Shown: piece by piece, positions 30,572-38,457 of the stretch
How the letters are laid out: each line of letters begins with the position of its first letter
Position numbering within the stretch: position 1 is the first letter of the stretch
Virus record (IMG/VR): IMGVR_UViG_3300045996_003834
Coordinates: 1 to 43,944 of that record
Source: a virus
Length of the DNA stretch: 43,944 nucleotides
Reading direction: 5' to 3' (one strand)
Position numbers and translations under genes: made by a program
Notes under the pieces: generated by a model
The model's database searches: none
Told to the model about the DNA's origin: nothing
The model's input: only the letters and a program-made list of their open reading frames with translations

Positions 30572-32740
30572 TCAGATGACCCTCCGCTGGGCGAGCAGAC
30601 GACGGATGCGCTGCTCCACGTAATCGTTGCCGCGCTTGACGGCCTCGTAGACTTCGGGCGGGCTCACACCCGCGCCGACGTTGATCGTTTGTCCGCTGAA
30701 GTCGAAGCTCGGCTCCTGGCCGACGCCGCCTGCAGCGGGGTTGTACTTCTTCGGCTGGACGGATTCTCCTTCGTGAAGGTAGTAGGGCCCGTCCTTGGGC
30801 ACGTAGTTGGTGCCTGTGGCCATCTGCCACAGCGGCTGGCTGCTTGCGTTGGAGAGGTTGCCCACGCCCACGGCGTTCGGCCCGGCAACGTTCGTGCCTC
30901 CGCCCCCGAAGGCGGCAGACAGGAAATTGCCGATCCCGTTGATCAGGGCGTTGGTGTTGCCGCCGCCCTTGCCGGTCAGAGCCCCGATCAGATCTGCGGC
31001 CAGCGCTTGGGCCATCATCTTGTTCAGCATCTGCACGAAGCTCTTGCCGATGTTGTCGAAGTTGCCCCCGAGCACGTCCTCCAGCTGCTGACCGAGCGCG
31101 TCCTGGATGTTCTGCTCGGCTCGCTTGGCAGCCTCGGTCATGTCCTTCATCGACTTGTCGGCGCTGGCGTTGGCTTCCACGAGCTGCTTAGAGTAGGTCT
31201 CCGTGGCCCGGGCCAGCTGATCCAGCGTCAGCTTGTCGGCTGCGTGCAGCTCCTGAACGCGCTGCATCTTCGCTTCGTACTCCTCCAGCGGCGTTTGGAT
31301 CGAGTTCAGGATGCCGGCGACCTCGTCCTTGATCTCCTGCTGCTTGCGGCGCAGCAGCTCGGCGGAGTCGAGCGCCGCCTTATCTGCCTTGCGCTGCTCT
31401 TCGATGGAGTCGAGCTGCGCCGCGATCGTCAAGGCTTGCGCCTGCTGCTGGAACGTGATGGCCTTCGACCGACCGTTGGCGATGTCGAGGAGCTCCTGGT
31501 CCACGTTGGAAAGCTGCTGCGCCCCGGCCAACTGCTGCTCCAGGCTGGCCACGTAGTCGGCGCCCGCCTTGAGTCGCTGCGCGTCCGCTTCCGCTGCGCG
31601 CTTGGAGGCCTTCGTCGCTTCGTCCATCGCTTTGCGCGTGGCCTCTGCGGCTTTGAAGGGGTCTTCCCCGGAAGGGCGGACGGCGCTGCTGCCCGTTCGC
31701 AGCCCGCCTTCATTGCCGTACGACGCCTCGGGCAAGGTGCGCTGCTGTTGCTTCAGAAGGAACTGCTCGCGCTGCTTGAGCAGCTGCAGCTCCTCGTTCA
31801 GCTTGCCGATCCGCCCCTCCATCGGAGACCAACGCTTCTCGGCAGCGGATTGCTTCGACGCCTCCTCGTTGGCCGCGTCGATGTCCTTCTGCAGGTCGGC
31901 GATCTTCTCGCGCGCCGCGGAGATGTTCTCCGTCAGGTTGTTGAACGGGTTGATGCGAGGGGCGTCGCTGAGGGCGCGCAAGAACCCGCCGTAGGCCTCG
32001 GTGCCGTCGTTCAGCTCGCTGATCACCCGGGTCAGCGCGGGGATCATCTCGCTCACCAGCGCCCGCGCCGCGTTCTCGGTCTCGGTCTTGAAGACGGAGA
32101 TCGCCTTGTTGTAGGCCTCGGCCGCGGCGGCTTGCTCCGTGGTGACGGTGGCCGAGAGTCGACCCTGCTCTGCCAGGTCCTTGAGGAAGGGGGCGGCCTC
32201 CTTGACGCTCTTGCCGAACAGCTCGGTGGTGATCCGGGCCCGAACGTTCACGTCGGTCACGCCCTGCAGCGCGACTGCCGTCTGGCGCATGGCCTCCGCT
32301 GCGTCGATCTGCTTGAGCCGCTCGAGATCCAACCCGAGGGCGCGGAAAGCGTCTCCCGACGCGTTGTCGCCCGCTTCGCCCAGCTCCTTGTTGAAGCGCA
32401 GGAGGGTGGATTCGACCGTCTCGAACGTGCCCCCGGTGCGCCGCGCCGCCTCCTCCAAGGCCGACAGATTTTCGACCGAGGAGCCCGTGGCATCCGACAG
32501 ATCGTTGAACGCGTCGAGCCCCGTGGCGATGGAGGAGAACGCGGCCGGGATGGACTGAGCCAGCTGGGCGACCGCGCCGCCCAGGGTCTGGCCGATTGCC
32601 GTGCCAATAGCGACGGTCTTGATCGTGAGGGACTTGCGGAAGCGCTCGGCCTCGGCCTCGGCCTTGTTGAACCCGGGCTTGAGCTCGCTCGTGTCTGCCG
32701 ACACGCCGATGCTCAGGTTCGCGATTCTTCCTTGCGCCAT
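30572..32740 (-). CDS. Tape measure protein
   Basis: A 722-residue, almost wholly helical protein. It starts with the MAQGRIANLSIGVSADTSELKPGFNKAEAEA type phage tail tape opening, has hydrophobic segments near residues 43-75, coiled coils through 270-600 rich in Ala, Glu, Lys and Gln, and a Gly/Asn-rich end. At the usual 1.5 angstrom per helical residue it would set a tail of about 108 nm. It follows the two tail chaperone frames, as expected. Confidence 0.9.
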   Translation of the reverse strand: MAQGRIANLSIGVSADTSELKPGFNKAEAEAERFRKSLTIKTVAIGTAIGQTLGGAVAQLAQSIPAAFSSIATGLDAFNDLSDATGSSVENLSALEEAARRTGGTFETVESTLLRFNKELGEAGDNASGDAFRALGLDLERLKQIDAAEAMRQTAVALQGVTDVNVRARITTELFGKSVKEAAPFLKDLAEQGRLSATVTTEQAAAAEAYNKAISVFKTETENAARALVSEMIPALTRVISELNDGTEAYGGFLRALSDAPRINPFNNLTENISAAREKIADLQKDIDAANEEASKQSAAEKRWSPMEGRIGKLNEELQLLKQREQFLLKQQQRTLPEASYGNEGGLRTGSSAVRPSGEDPFKAAEATRKAMDEATKASKRAAEADAQRLKAGADYVASLEQQLAGAQQLSNVDQELLDIANGRSKAITFQQQAQALTIAAQLDSIEEQRKADKAALDSAELLRRKQQEIKDEVAGILNSIQTPLEEYEAKMQRVQELHAADKLTLDQLARATETYSKQLVEANASADKSMKDMTEAAKRAEQNIQDALGQQLEDVLGGNFDNIGKSFVQMLNKMMAQALAADLIGALTGKGGGNTNALINGIGNFLSAAFGGGGTNVAGPNAVGVGNLSNASSQPLWQMATGTNYVPKDGPYYLHEGESVQPKKYNPAAGGVGQEPSFDFSGQTINVGAGVSPPEVYEAVKRGNDYVEQRIRRLLAQRRVI

Positions 32741-32741
32741 C

Positions 32742-33053
32742 TCAGGCCCCCACCTTCAAGACTGTGACCCCGAGCCCGGTCATCGCGCTCAGATCCTCAG
32801 CCGCGGACTGCGGCTCGTTCAGGGCTTCGTTTGCGGCCCGGATGTGCTCGGGCAAGAACATGTCGTAGTCGTCGAACTCGGCCTCGCTGCCGGTCGCCCG
32901 CCCGATCATCCAGCAAACCTGAGCCAGCATCTTCTCGATGCGACGCAGCCCGACGGGGCGCGGCCGGGCGCCCCATTCGTTCAGCTCGCTCTCGGTGATG
33001 ACCCGCTCCAGTTGTCCGACCGGCATGCCGAACGTCTCGGCCAGGTCGAACAT
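32742..33053 (-). CDS. Tail assembly chaperone, T part of the G-T fusion
   Basis: A 103-codon frame from ATG 33053 to 32742. The preceding frame (G) ends at TGA sharing its last base with this ATG. Translation into this frame from G by a -1 slip at GGGAAAA (33077-33083) reads on through RPDPRREL before the Met, giving a fusion of about 225 residues. The G and GT proteins bind the tape measure and tube subunits during tail assembly. Restart at the TGATG is an alternative that would give a free T protein. Confidence 0.85.
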   Translation of the reverse strand: MFDLAETFGMPVGQLERVITESELNEWGARPRPVGLRRIEKMLAQVCWMIGRATGSEAEFDDYDMFLPEHIRAANEALNEPQSAAEDLSAMTGLGVTVLKVGA

Positions 33054-33418
33054 CAGCTCCCGTCGCGGGTCGGGCCTTTTCCCTGTTCCACCACCTTCGG
33101 GCGATTGGCGTTGGCCGCGGCTTCGAAGATGGCCGCGGACACGGCCGGGTCGAGCTTCGACAGCGCCAGCGCGTGCTCGTCGTTCTCCGCGTCGAACAGC
33201 AGCTCGCCCGCCGCGTCGCACAAGATGCGCGCGAGCGTGCGCCCGTCGCGCAAGTGGTCCGCGTTGCCGAACTTCTCGAGCACGGCGCGGGTCTGGCTGG
33301 CGGCGTAGGCGGTCTGGACGCAAACGAACACCTGTCCCATCCCTTCCACCTCCAGCCCGACGGGAGGCGGGTTGACCCGGGACAGGATCGTTTGGCGGAG
33401 CTTCTCTGCGTCCATCAT
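33053..33418 (-). CDS. Tail assembly chaperone G-like
   Basis: A 121-residue protein in the lambda G position between tail tube and tape measure. It is made alone at high level and, through the -1 slip near its 3' end, as the N-terminal part of the longer fusion. No family name is certain from sequence. Two adjacent ATGs (33418 and 33415) could start it; the first overlaps the upstream stop as ATGA. Confidence 0.8.
   Translation of the reverse strand: MMDAEKLRQTILSRVNPPPVGLEVEGMGQVFVCVQTAYAASQTRAVLEKFGNADHLRDGRTLARILCDAAGELLFDAENDEHALALSKLDPAVSAAIFEAAANANRPKVVEQGKGPTRDGS
33077..33083 (-). promoter_or_regulatory. Programmed -1 frameshift slippery heptamer
   Basis: On the minus strand the codons read CAG GGA AAA GGC, so G GGA AAA fits the X XXY YYZ rule with the zero frame exactly as in lambda G (GGGAAAG). 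Slipping back one base opens the frame that continues into the T part. The stop of G is 24 bases downstream. Confidence 0.85.
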
Positions 33419-34074
33419 GCCGCCAGGTTCGCCAGTGCGTACAGCTTGCCGGAGAGCTTGATCTGAGCGGAGCCCGTCCAGACGCCGCCGTTGCCGCCGT
33501 TCAAGGACTGCGACTGCACCACGCCGAACATGACGAGCCGGCCGCCGCTCTTGGGCAGCGTGACGATCAGGGAGATGGTCTCGCCGCTCAGCTTGGCGGC
33601 GCGCAGGGCTGCTTGCGCGGTCTCGGCGCCCGCGTAGTTGTAGCTCAGGGTCACGCTGCCCGAGTCAGCGAGCCCCACCTCGAACTCCTTGGAGGTCGAG
33701 CAAATGGTCGTCACGTCGATCTCTTCGGCGGTGCCGTCTTCTTGGTCGAAGCCCGTCAACTCGCAGAAGTCGCTGTACGTCGCGGGGGCCAGCGTGCCGC
33801 CCGAAACGTAGGTCGCGTAGTTGGTCGTGTTGGTGTCGGTCAGCGCGACGGTGTTGGCCGTCACGCCCGAGGCGACGTACAGCGCATCGTTCACCTCGGT
33901 CATGCCGGTGACCCCGGCGACGCGGAACACCTGGCCGTCCAGAATGCCGTGCGCCGTGGCGGTCACCACGCCGGGGTTGGCCTTGGAGATGCCCGTGACG
34001 GCCTTGGTCGCCGAGAACCCGGTCTGGATCTGAACCGAGGACCCCTGCCACTTGAATCGTTTGCCTTGTGCCAT
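33415..34074 (-). CDS. Major tail tube protein
   Basis: A 219-residue beta-rich protein in the position of the major tail protein. Residues about 23-95 (VTGISKANPGVVTATAHGILDGQVFRVAGV, then a YVSGG end) match the small FCCH-like insertion domain seen in many phage tail proteins, which probably decorates the tube surface. The remaining parts (FCELTGFDQEDGTAEEIDVTTIC, SLIVTLPKSGG) are the tube core. GAAAAGGGG precedes ATG 34074. Confidence 0.85.
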   Translation of the reverse strand: MAQGKRFKWQGSSVQIQTGFSATKAVTGISKANPGVVTATAHGILDGQVFRVAGVTGMTEVNDALYVASGVTANTVALTDTNTTNYATYVSGGTLAPATYSDFCELTGFDQEDGTAEEIDVTTICSTSKEFEVGLADSGSVTLSYNYAGAETAQAALRAAKLSGETISLIVTLPKSGGRLVMFGVVQSQSLNGGNGGVWTGSAQIKLSGKLYALANLAA

Positions 34075-34126
34075 GAATGGCCCCTTTTCTGATCAGACTG
34101 GATTGCTTGATTTTCGCCGGAAGTAA

Positions 34127-34165
34127 CCCCACGCGGTCCGGCAAACGTCCTTTTGGTGCGTGGGG
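34127..34165. other. Hairpin between the SGNH gene and the tail tube gene
   Basis: CCCCACGC (34127-34134) and GCGTGGGG (34158-34165), an 8-bp stem with a 23-base loop, in the 99-bp gap 34075-34173. No uridine run follows on the minus strand, so it may be an attenuator or RNA-processing site that sets the ratio between the fibre-like protein and the abundant tube protein. Confidence 0.45.
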
Positions 34166-34173
34166 AGGTTTGA

Positions 34174-36237
34174 TTAAACGAGCGTGAAGCCCACCTGCCG
34201 CGGCTTGTACATTTTGCGCGCGTTGGTGTTGTAGAGCCGGCAGTGGAGCACCGTGCCGGGCGCCACGGGCGTGCCCAGGTCCTGGCGCTTGACCCAGTTG
34301 ACCCCGTCGTCCGTGGTGGTCTGGATCGAGACCACTCCGTCTGCTGCGATGTGCAAGCGCACCCAGGTCGTCGCGGTGAACCCAGAGAACTGGAATGTCG
34401 GGCTCATGGGCGCGGAAACCGCCCCGGCCACAGCTTGGTAGACGCGACCGTCGTTGATCAGCTGAGCCAAGAACGCCCGATTGGCGGGCGTGGCCGTGAA
34501 GGCCGTGAGCGTGGGCACCGGGTCGAAGACGATCACGCCCCCGGCGTCGGTTGCGCCGAACTGGATCTCCACCCAAGCCTCGGTGCCGACCGTCACCGTG
34601 CCGTCGATCCGCGCCGTCGCGTCGAAGGTGCTGCCGCCGGTGCTTGAATCGTATTTCTCGCCCGGGATCAACTCGCGCCACGCAGCGTTGGCTTCGGCAA
34701 TCGACACTGCCGTGGGGGTGCCGCCCGCGCCCGCCAACGGCGTGTTGTTGTTCACCGGGTGCGCCGTCAGCGCAGCTGCCGCGTTGCTGGCGGCGTCGCG
34801 CACAGGGTTCGTCCCCGGCGGAGCGTACGTGACCGTGACCGTCTGGCCGTTGGTGGCGGGCGTGCCGAGGGTCAGCGTGACGTTGGCCCCGTTCAGAGAA
34901 GCGCCGGACGGGACTTGCGCTTGGCCATCGATCGTCACCGAGTACGCCGACGCGGCGGGCCCGGGCGAAGCGAGCACTTCGCTGTACGACAGCACCATGT
35001 TGGTGCCGTTGACCGCGGCGCTCGTGATCTGCGGAGCGGTCGTGTCGACCGGGGCAGGCGTGCCGCCCGTCCAGACGCCGCTGGTCGGCACCACCGCGTC
35101 CTCGAACGCCTTCTCGATCCAAAGCTGGCCCGCGTCGTTCGGATGGATGTCGTCCGGGTCGACGAGCGCTTCGCCGCCGTTGTCGCGCATGTACTCGTAC
35201 ACGGGAGCGTACCGGCAACCGTTGTCGAATGCGATCTGGTGGAGCGCGTCCGCGAACTGCTCATGCACCACGCGGCTGGAGCCGGTGAACTGAACGGTCT
35301 GTGCCTTGCCGTAGCCATCGTCGGGGATCCAGCAGGTGGAGCCGATGCGGATGTTGGCCGCGGGGACGCCGGCTGCAATGACTTGCTGCACCACGTAGGT
35401 GAAGTCCGTGATGAAGTTCGCCAGGTTCATCGTCGCGGGGGCGCCGGTGAAACGCAGGTCGTTCAGGCCGTACAAGAAATCGTAGAACCGCGACAGCGCT
35501 GCGCCCAGCAACGCGAGCTGGAATCGGCTGCGGCCGTTGTCGGCCAGCGGAGAGCCGGTGTGCGAAGCGCGGTTCTGCATCACGGTGCCGCTGATGCTGT
35601 TGTTCACCAGCGGGATGCCGAGCTTCAGCGCCCGTTGCGTGGACCAGCGCTTGGTCGTCGTGCTGGCCGCGATGCCGAACCCGGTGCTGTCCCCGAAGAT
35701 CATCAGCTGGTTGGTGCCGGCGGTCTTCCGGTTGAGCAGCGAGGCGGCCGGGCCCGTGCCCGCGCTGTTGGTGGCCGTGATGAGGTAGTCGTACGAGAAC
35801 CCCACCTCCAGCCCCGTGATGGTCGCGGAAGTCGTGGTCAGGCCCGTGATCTGCGGCGCGGGGAAGGTGGCTTCGCCCGTGACGCGGCGCGCGATCGAGT
35901 ACGTGAAGGTGCCCGTGCCAGAGGAGGGCGCCGTCCAGCTGAGCGGCTGGGTCGTCGGCGTGGCCGTGCCCGCCGTGAAAGACTGCGGCGCGCTCGGAGC
36001 AACACCGCCTGCGTCCACCAAGCTCCGCAGCTCCAGCAGCTCGGCCTGAATCGGCGCCAGCTGTGCAGCCACGACCGCCGCTTGCGTCTCAGCGGCCGAC
36101 GCTTGGCTGGAGGCTGTCGCAGCCGCCGTCAATGCGTCCTGCACGCCGCTCTTGAGCGCCAACAGGTTCGTGTCCCCCTCCAGGTGCGTCAGCGGGCGCC
36201 CGGCCTGGGCCCGCGTGATGATGTCTTCCAGGGCCAT
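34174..36237 (-). CDS. Tail-associated SGNH hydrolase with FN3 and SwmB-like domains
   Basis: A 687-residue protein. Residues 1-75 are a helical start; about 82-172 an FN3 domain; about 175-385 an SGNH/GDSL esterase with block I FGDST (S184), block III YGLND (N259) and block V DDIH (H365), so the Ser-His pair is intact. Residues about 395-495 look like a SwmB-type Ig domain; the last 190 residues are beta-rich and end KMYKPRQVGFTLV. SGNH enzymes in phage tails deacetylate or de-esterify surface polysaccharides. It sits, unusually, between the tail terminator and the tail tube genes. Confidence 0.85.
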   Translation of the reverse strand: MALEDIITRAQAGRPLTHLEGDTNLLALKSGVQDALTAAATASSQASAAETQAAVVAAQLAPIQAELLELRSLVDAGGVAPSAPQSFTAGTATPTTQPLSWTAPSSGTGTFTYSIARRVTGEATFPAPQITGLTTTSATITGLEVGFSYDYLITATNSAGTGPAASLLNRKTAGTNQLMIFGDSTGFGIAASTTTKRWSTQRALKLGIPLVNNSISGTVMQNRASHTGSPLADNGRSRFQLALLGAALSRFYDFLYGLNDLRFTGAPATMNLANFITDFTYVVQQVIAAGVPAANIRIGSTCWIPDDGYGKAQTVQFTGSSRVVHEQFADALHQIAFDNGCRYAPVYEYMRDNGGEALVDPDDIHPNDAGQLWIEKAFEDAVVPTSGVWTGGTPAPVDTTAPQITSAAVNGTNMVLSYSEVLASPGPAASAYSVTIDGQAQVPSGASLNGANVTLTLGTPATNGQTVTVTYAPPGTNPVRDAASNAAAALTAHPVNNNTPLAGAGGTPTAVSIAEANAAWRELIPGEKYDSSTGGSTFDATARIDGTVTVGTEAWVEIQFGATDAGGVIVFDPVPTLTAFTATPANRAFLAQLINDGRVYQAVAGAVSAPMSPTFQFSGFTATTWVRLHIAADGVVSIQTTTDDGVNWVKRQDLGTPVAPGTVLHCRLYNTNARKMYKPRQVGFTLV

Positions 36238-36249
36238 TTTCTTCTCCGT

Positions 36250-36750
36250 TCAGGTGATGTAACCGGGGACGAAATACCCCGTGCTCATGTACTGCCCCTG
36301 GGGCATCTCGTTGGCGTAGTAGCCCGGCTCGTAGTAGCCCGCCTCCATGTAGAAGCTGCCTTCTTGAACCACGTCCTCGGAAGACAACGAGATCAGGTAA
36401 TCGATCGAGGTCGATTCGGTCTTCGTGTCCAGGTCGAAGTCGTTGTCGCGCCGGCTCTGCCTGGTGTTGGGGTGCGGGAACTCGTCCCGCATGGCCTTGC
36501 GAACCTTCTTCGCCAGCTCGTCCACCTCGCGCATCGATTGCGCGAAGATGTCGATCTGCCACACAAGATCGTCTGTGTCCTCGTCGCCCGTGCCGCAGAT
36601 GTCGGGCGGGTTGGTCTCGCTGACCAGCGTGAAGCGGATCGCGGGCCAAACCGGCACGTTGGTTCCGGTGGGCTGGGGCAACCTCGAACGGTACGCGCGC
36701 CCGCCCACGAGAGGCCCGAGCGTGTCGAACAGATCGGCCGCAATCGTCAT
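36250..36750 (-). CDS. Tail terminator-like protein with Tyr-rich tail
   Basis: A 166-residue protein. Residues 1-130 suit a tail terminator/completion protein of the DUF3168 or gp11 type by position and strand pattern. The last 35 residues are unusual: YMEAGYYEPGYYANEMPQGQ and a Tyr/Gly-rich end that repeats the Y-x-x-GYY-x-PGY theme twice. Such a tail may be flexible or pack against the tube. The function of the tail end is unknown. Confidence 0.7.
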   Translation of the reverse strand: MTIAADLFDTLGPLVGGRAYRSRLPQPTGTNVPVWPAIRFTLVSETNPPDICGTGDEDTDDLVWQIDIFAQSMREVDELAKKVRKAMRDEFPHPNTRQSRRDNDFDLDTKTESTSIDYLISLSSEDVVQEGSFYMEAGYYEPGYYANEMPQGQYMSTGYFVPGYIT

Positions 36751-36751
36751 C

Positions 36752-37207
36752 TCACTTCACCTGCAACTTCTTGATCGCGGCATTGACGCGCTTTTCGAAC
36801 CGCTTCTTGGCGGCGTCGGTGGCGGCTTGGGCGGCTTCCGCGGCGGCAGGGCGGAAGAACGGATCCGGGGCCTGCTTCACGCTGCCGAACTCGGCGAGCG
36901 AGGCGAGGCGCGAAGCGTAGCCGTACTTTTTCTTGCCGCGCACGATGACGAGGTGCTCAGAGGAGTGATCCGTCTCGTGGGGCTTCAGTCGCTTCACGAC
37001 CACGTTGCGCCCGATGTTGTGCGGCTGCACGACCAAGCCCTCGATCTTGTACGGCGCCGGCGCAACGGGCGCCCGGGCGACGACGGCTTTCTTGAACACC
37101 TGAGCGCCTGCGTTGGTCACAGCGCGCATGATCTTTTGCTTCACTTCAAGGTCGAGCTTCGACAGCTTGCGCTCCAGCTCCTTCAACCCCGTGACCTTGA
37201 GCTTCAT
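36752..37207 (-). CDS. HK97 gp10-like tail completion protein
   Basis: A 151-residue basic protein starting MKLKVTGLKELERKLSKL, with a central RAPVAPAPYKI and AEFGSV...PFFRPAAAEA near 110-125, which is the HK97 gp10 signature (helical start, 'YAxxxEFGT', 'FMRPA'). It is involved in joining the tail to the neck. Confidence 0.85.
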   Translation of the reverse strand: MKLKVTGLKELERKLSKLDLEVKQKIMRAVTNAGAQVFKKAVVARAPVAPAPYKIEGLVVQPHNIGRNVVVKRLKPHETDHSSEHLVIVRGKKKYGYASRLASLAEFGSVKQAPDPFFRPAAAEAAQAATDAAKKRFEKRVNAAIKKLQVK

Positions 37208-37210
37208 GCT

Positions 37211-37552
37211 TCACCCCGAATTCATTCCAGCACCGCACATGAACTCCAGCTCCTGGTGGCGGCTGTCCTTGTCGATCGGCGCGCCGAGCACCGTGTACAA
37301 GACCAACCCGTGGCGCAGCCGCCACGTGGCGTCGACTTGCGCGGCGGCGGCAGTCCAGCGCGTCACAATGCGCGCGGTCAAGCCTGCGATCGGGGTGTTC
37401 GCGCGCATTTGCTCTCGGCTGCTGATGGGCTCGATGCGGGCCCAGAAGGACATCCGCGGGACCCAGTTGACGACCTCGCCGCCCTCGCCGTCGGGGTTGC
37501 CGACGGGCTGCTCTGCGACGACCAAGAACCGCATCGGGCCGCTGCGCATCAC
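37211..37552 (-). CDS. Head-tail adaptor / head closure protein
   Basis: A 113-residue beta-rich protein with NWVPRMSFWARIEPISSRE, the strand and W-x-R-I-x-P pattern of the SPP1 gp16 / phage_H_T_join family. It closes the head below the connector. The start at 37552 overlaps the previous stop as ATGA. Confidence 0.8.
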   Translation of the reverse strand: MMRSGPMRFLVVAEQPVGNPDGEGGEVVNWVPRMSFWARIEPISSREQMRANTPIAGLTARIVTRWTAAAAQVDATWRLRHGLVLYTVLGAPIDKDSRHQELEFMCGAGMNSG

Positions 37553-38148
37553 ACCCCCAACTGCGTGCGGTGCGGCCAGAGCAGCGCCCGAACGCTCAGC
37601 GACAGCTCGTTCACCACAGTTCCGATCACGAGCGCCTCGCGGTTTTCGTAGTAGTGGTGGACAAGGATCAGGATCGCGTGGCGAATGGTCGCGGGCAAGG
37701 GCACGTCGCCGCCGTAGCCTGCGACGAATCGAATGCGCACCGCATCGTCCCGGCGCATCGGGTTCGGGAAGTAGACGCCCTCGGCCGGCCGGATGTACGG
37801 AGCGGCGATCGGGCCGGCCAGCTCGTACTCTTCAGCGGCCACCTCTTGCGTCACGCCCAACGAATCCACGTAGCTCACCGACACGATCGACTGCACCGGT
37901 GCCACGGGCAGCTCGCCCTCGAAGCACCAGCGGCGCAGCTCGAACGTGGCCTGCGCCACGGGGCGATTCATGAAGTCCTCGGCCGCTTGCCGCGCCACCG
38001 TGATCAGGGCCGCGACGTACGCGTCCTCGGGGTGCGGCGTTGTGTCCGCCGGATCCGTGATCAGCCGCAGGTGAAACTTCGCCTCGGCCAACGTCACCGG
38101 TTCGGCCGTGGGTTGCACGACAACCCGGACGTCAGCTGAGCGCAGCAT
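37549..38148 (-). CDS. Head-tail connector (phiE125 gp8 / gp6-like)
   Basis: A 199-residue protein. EPVTLAEAKFHLRL at 17-30, VARQAAEDFMNRP near 51-63 and IRHAILILVHHYYENREAL near 155-173 are the typical helices and the tyrosine-rich helix of the phage gp6-like connectors. It forms the ring under the portal. Confidence 0.85.
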   Translation of the reverse strand: MLRSADVRVVVQPTAEPVTLAEAKFHLRLITDPADTTPHPEDAYVAALITVARQAAEDFMNRPVAQATFELRRWCFEGELPVAPVQSIVSVSYVDSLGVTQEVAAEEYELAGPIAAPYIRPAEGVYFPNPMRRDDAVRIRFVAGYGGDVPLPATIRHAILILVHHYYENREALVIGTVVNELSLSVRALLWPHRTQLGV

Positions 38149-38149
38149 T

Positions 38150-38386
38150 TCACTTCGCCTTGTTCTTGGGGTCCGGCGCCATCTTGTTGCTGGTGATCGT
38201 CTCGGCCATCTTCTCGACCGGAGCCGGCGCGGCGGCCGTCTCTTCTTCACCAGCCACCTCAACGGCCAAGCCGCGGGCGATGAACTCGCGGGCGTCGGAG
38301 GCGGGCAGCTTGACGATTTGGTCGCGGGCGAACGTGTCATGGCCGTGAGACAGACTCATGGTCGTCTTGACGGTGATCTTGCTCAT
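38150..38386 (-). CDS. Small head module protein (78 aa)
   Basis: Located between capsid and connector. Residues 20-45 (FARDQIVKLPASDAREFIARGLAVEV) resemble short phage proteins of the capsid region that carry a small SH3- or rho-like fold; the rest is Ala/Glu/Lys-rich and likely disordered. GAAAGG precedes ATG 38386. Role unknown. Confidence 0.7.
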   Translation of the reverse strand: MSKITVKTTMSLSHGHDTFARDQIVKLPASDAREFIARGLAVEVAGEEETAAAPAPVEKMAETITSNKMAPDPKNKAK

Positions 38387-38400
38387 GGGGTGCCTTTCAA

Positions 38401-38436
38401 GAAAAAGCCCCGGCGCGGCTCGCGCTACGCCGGGGC
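38401..38436 (-). terminator. Rho-independent terminator after the major capsid gene
   Basis: On the minus strand GCCCCGGCG and CGCCGGGGC form a 9-bp stem with a 12-base loop, followed directly by TTTTTC (plus-strand AAAAA at 38402-38406). It lies 22 bp behind the capsid stop and before the small head gene, so it probably trims the abundant capsid mRNA while letting some transcripts pass. Confidence 0.8.
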
Positions 38437-38457
38437 GAACTTCCAACTCGACGGAGA

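Noticed and set aside
28915-30579. A 554-codon plus-strand frame opposite the tail fibre and distal tail genes
   Set aside because: Antisense shadow with Arg/Gly/Ala-rich low complexity; the minus-strand genes carry an S74 domain and tail patterns.
30689-32767. A 692-codon plus-strand frame opposite the tape measure gene
   Set aside because: The sequence is Leu/Arg/Val-rich antisense of a helical protein; the tape measure on the minus strand explains the region.
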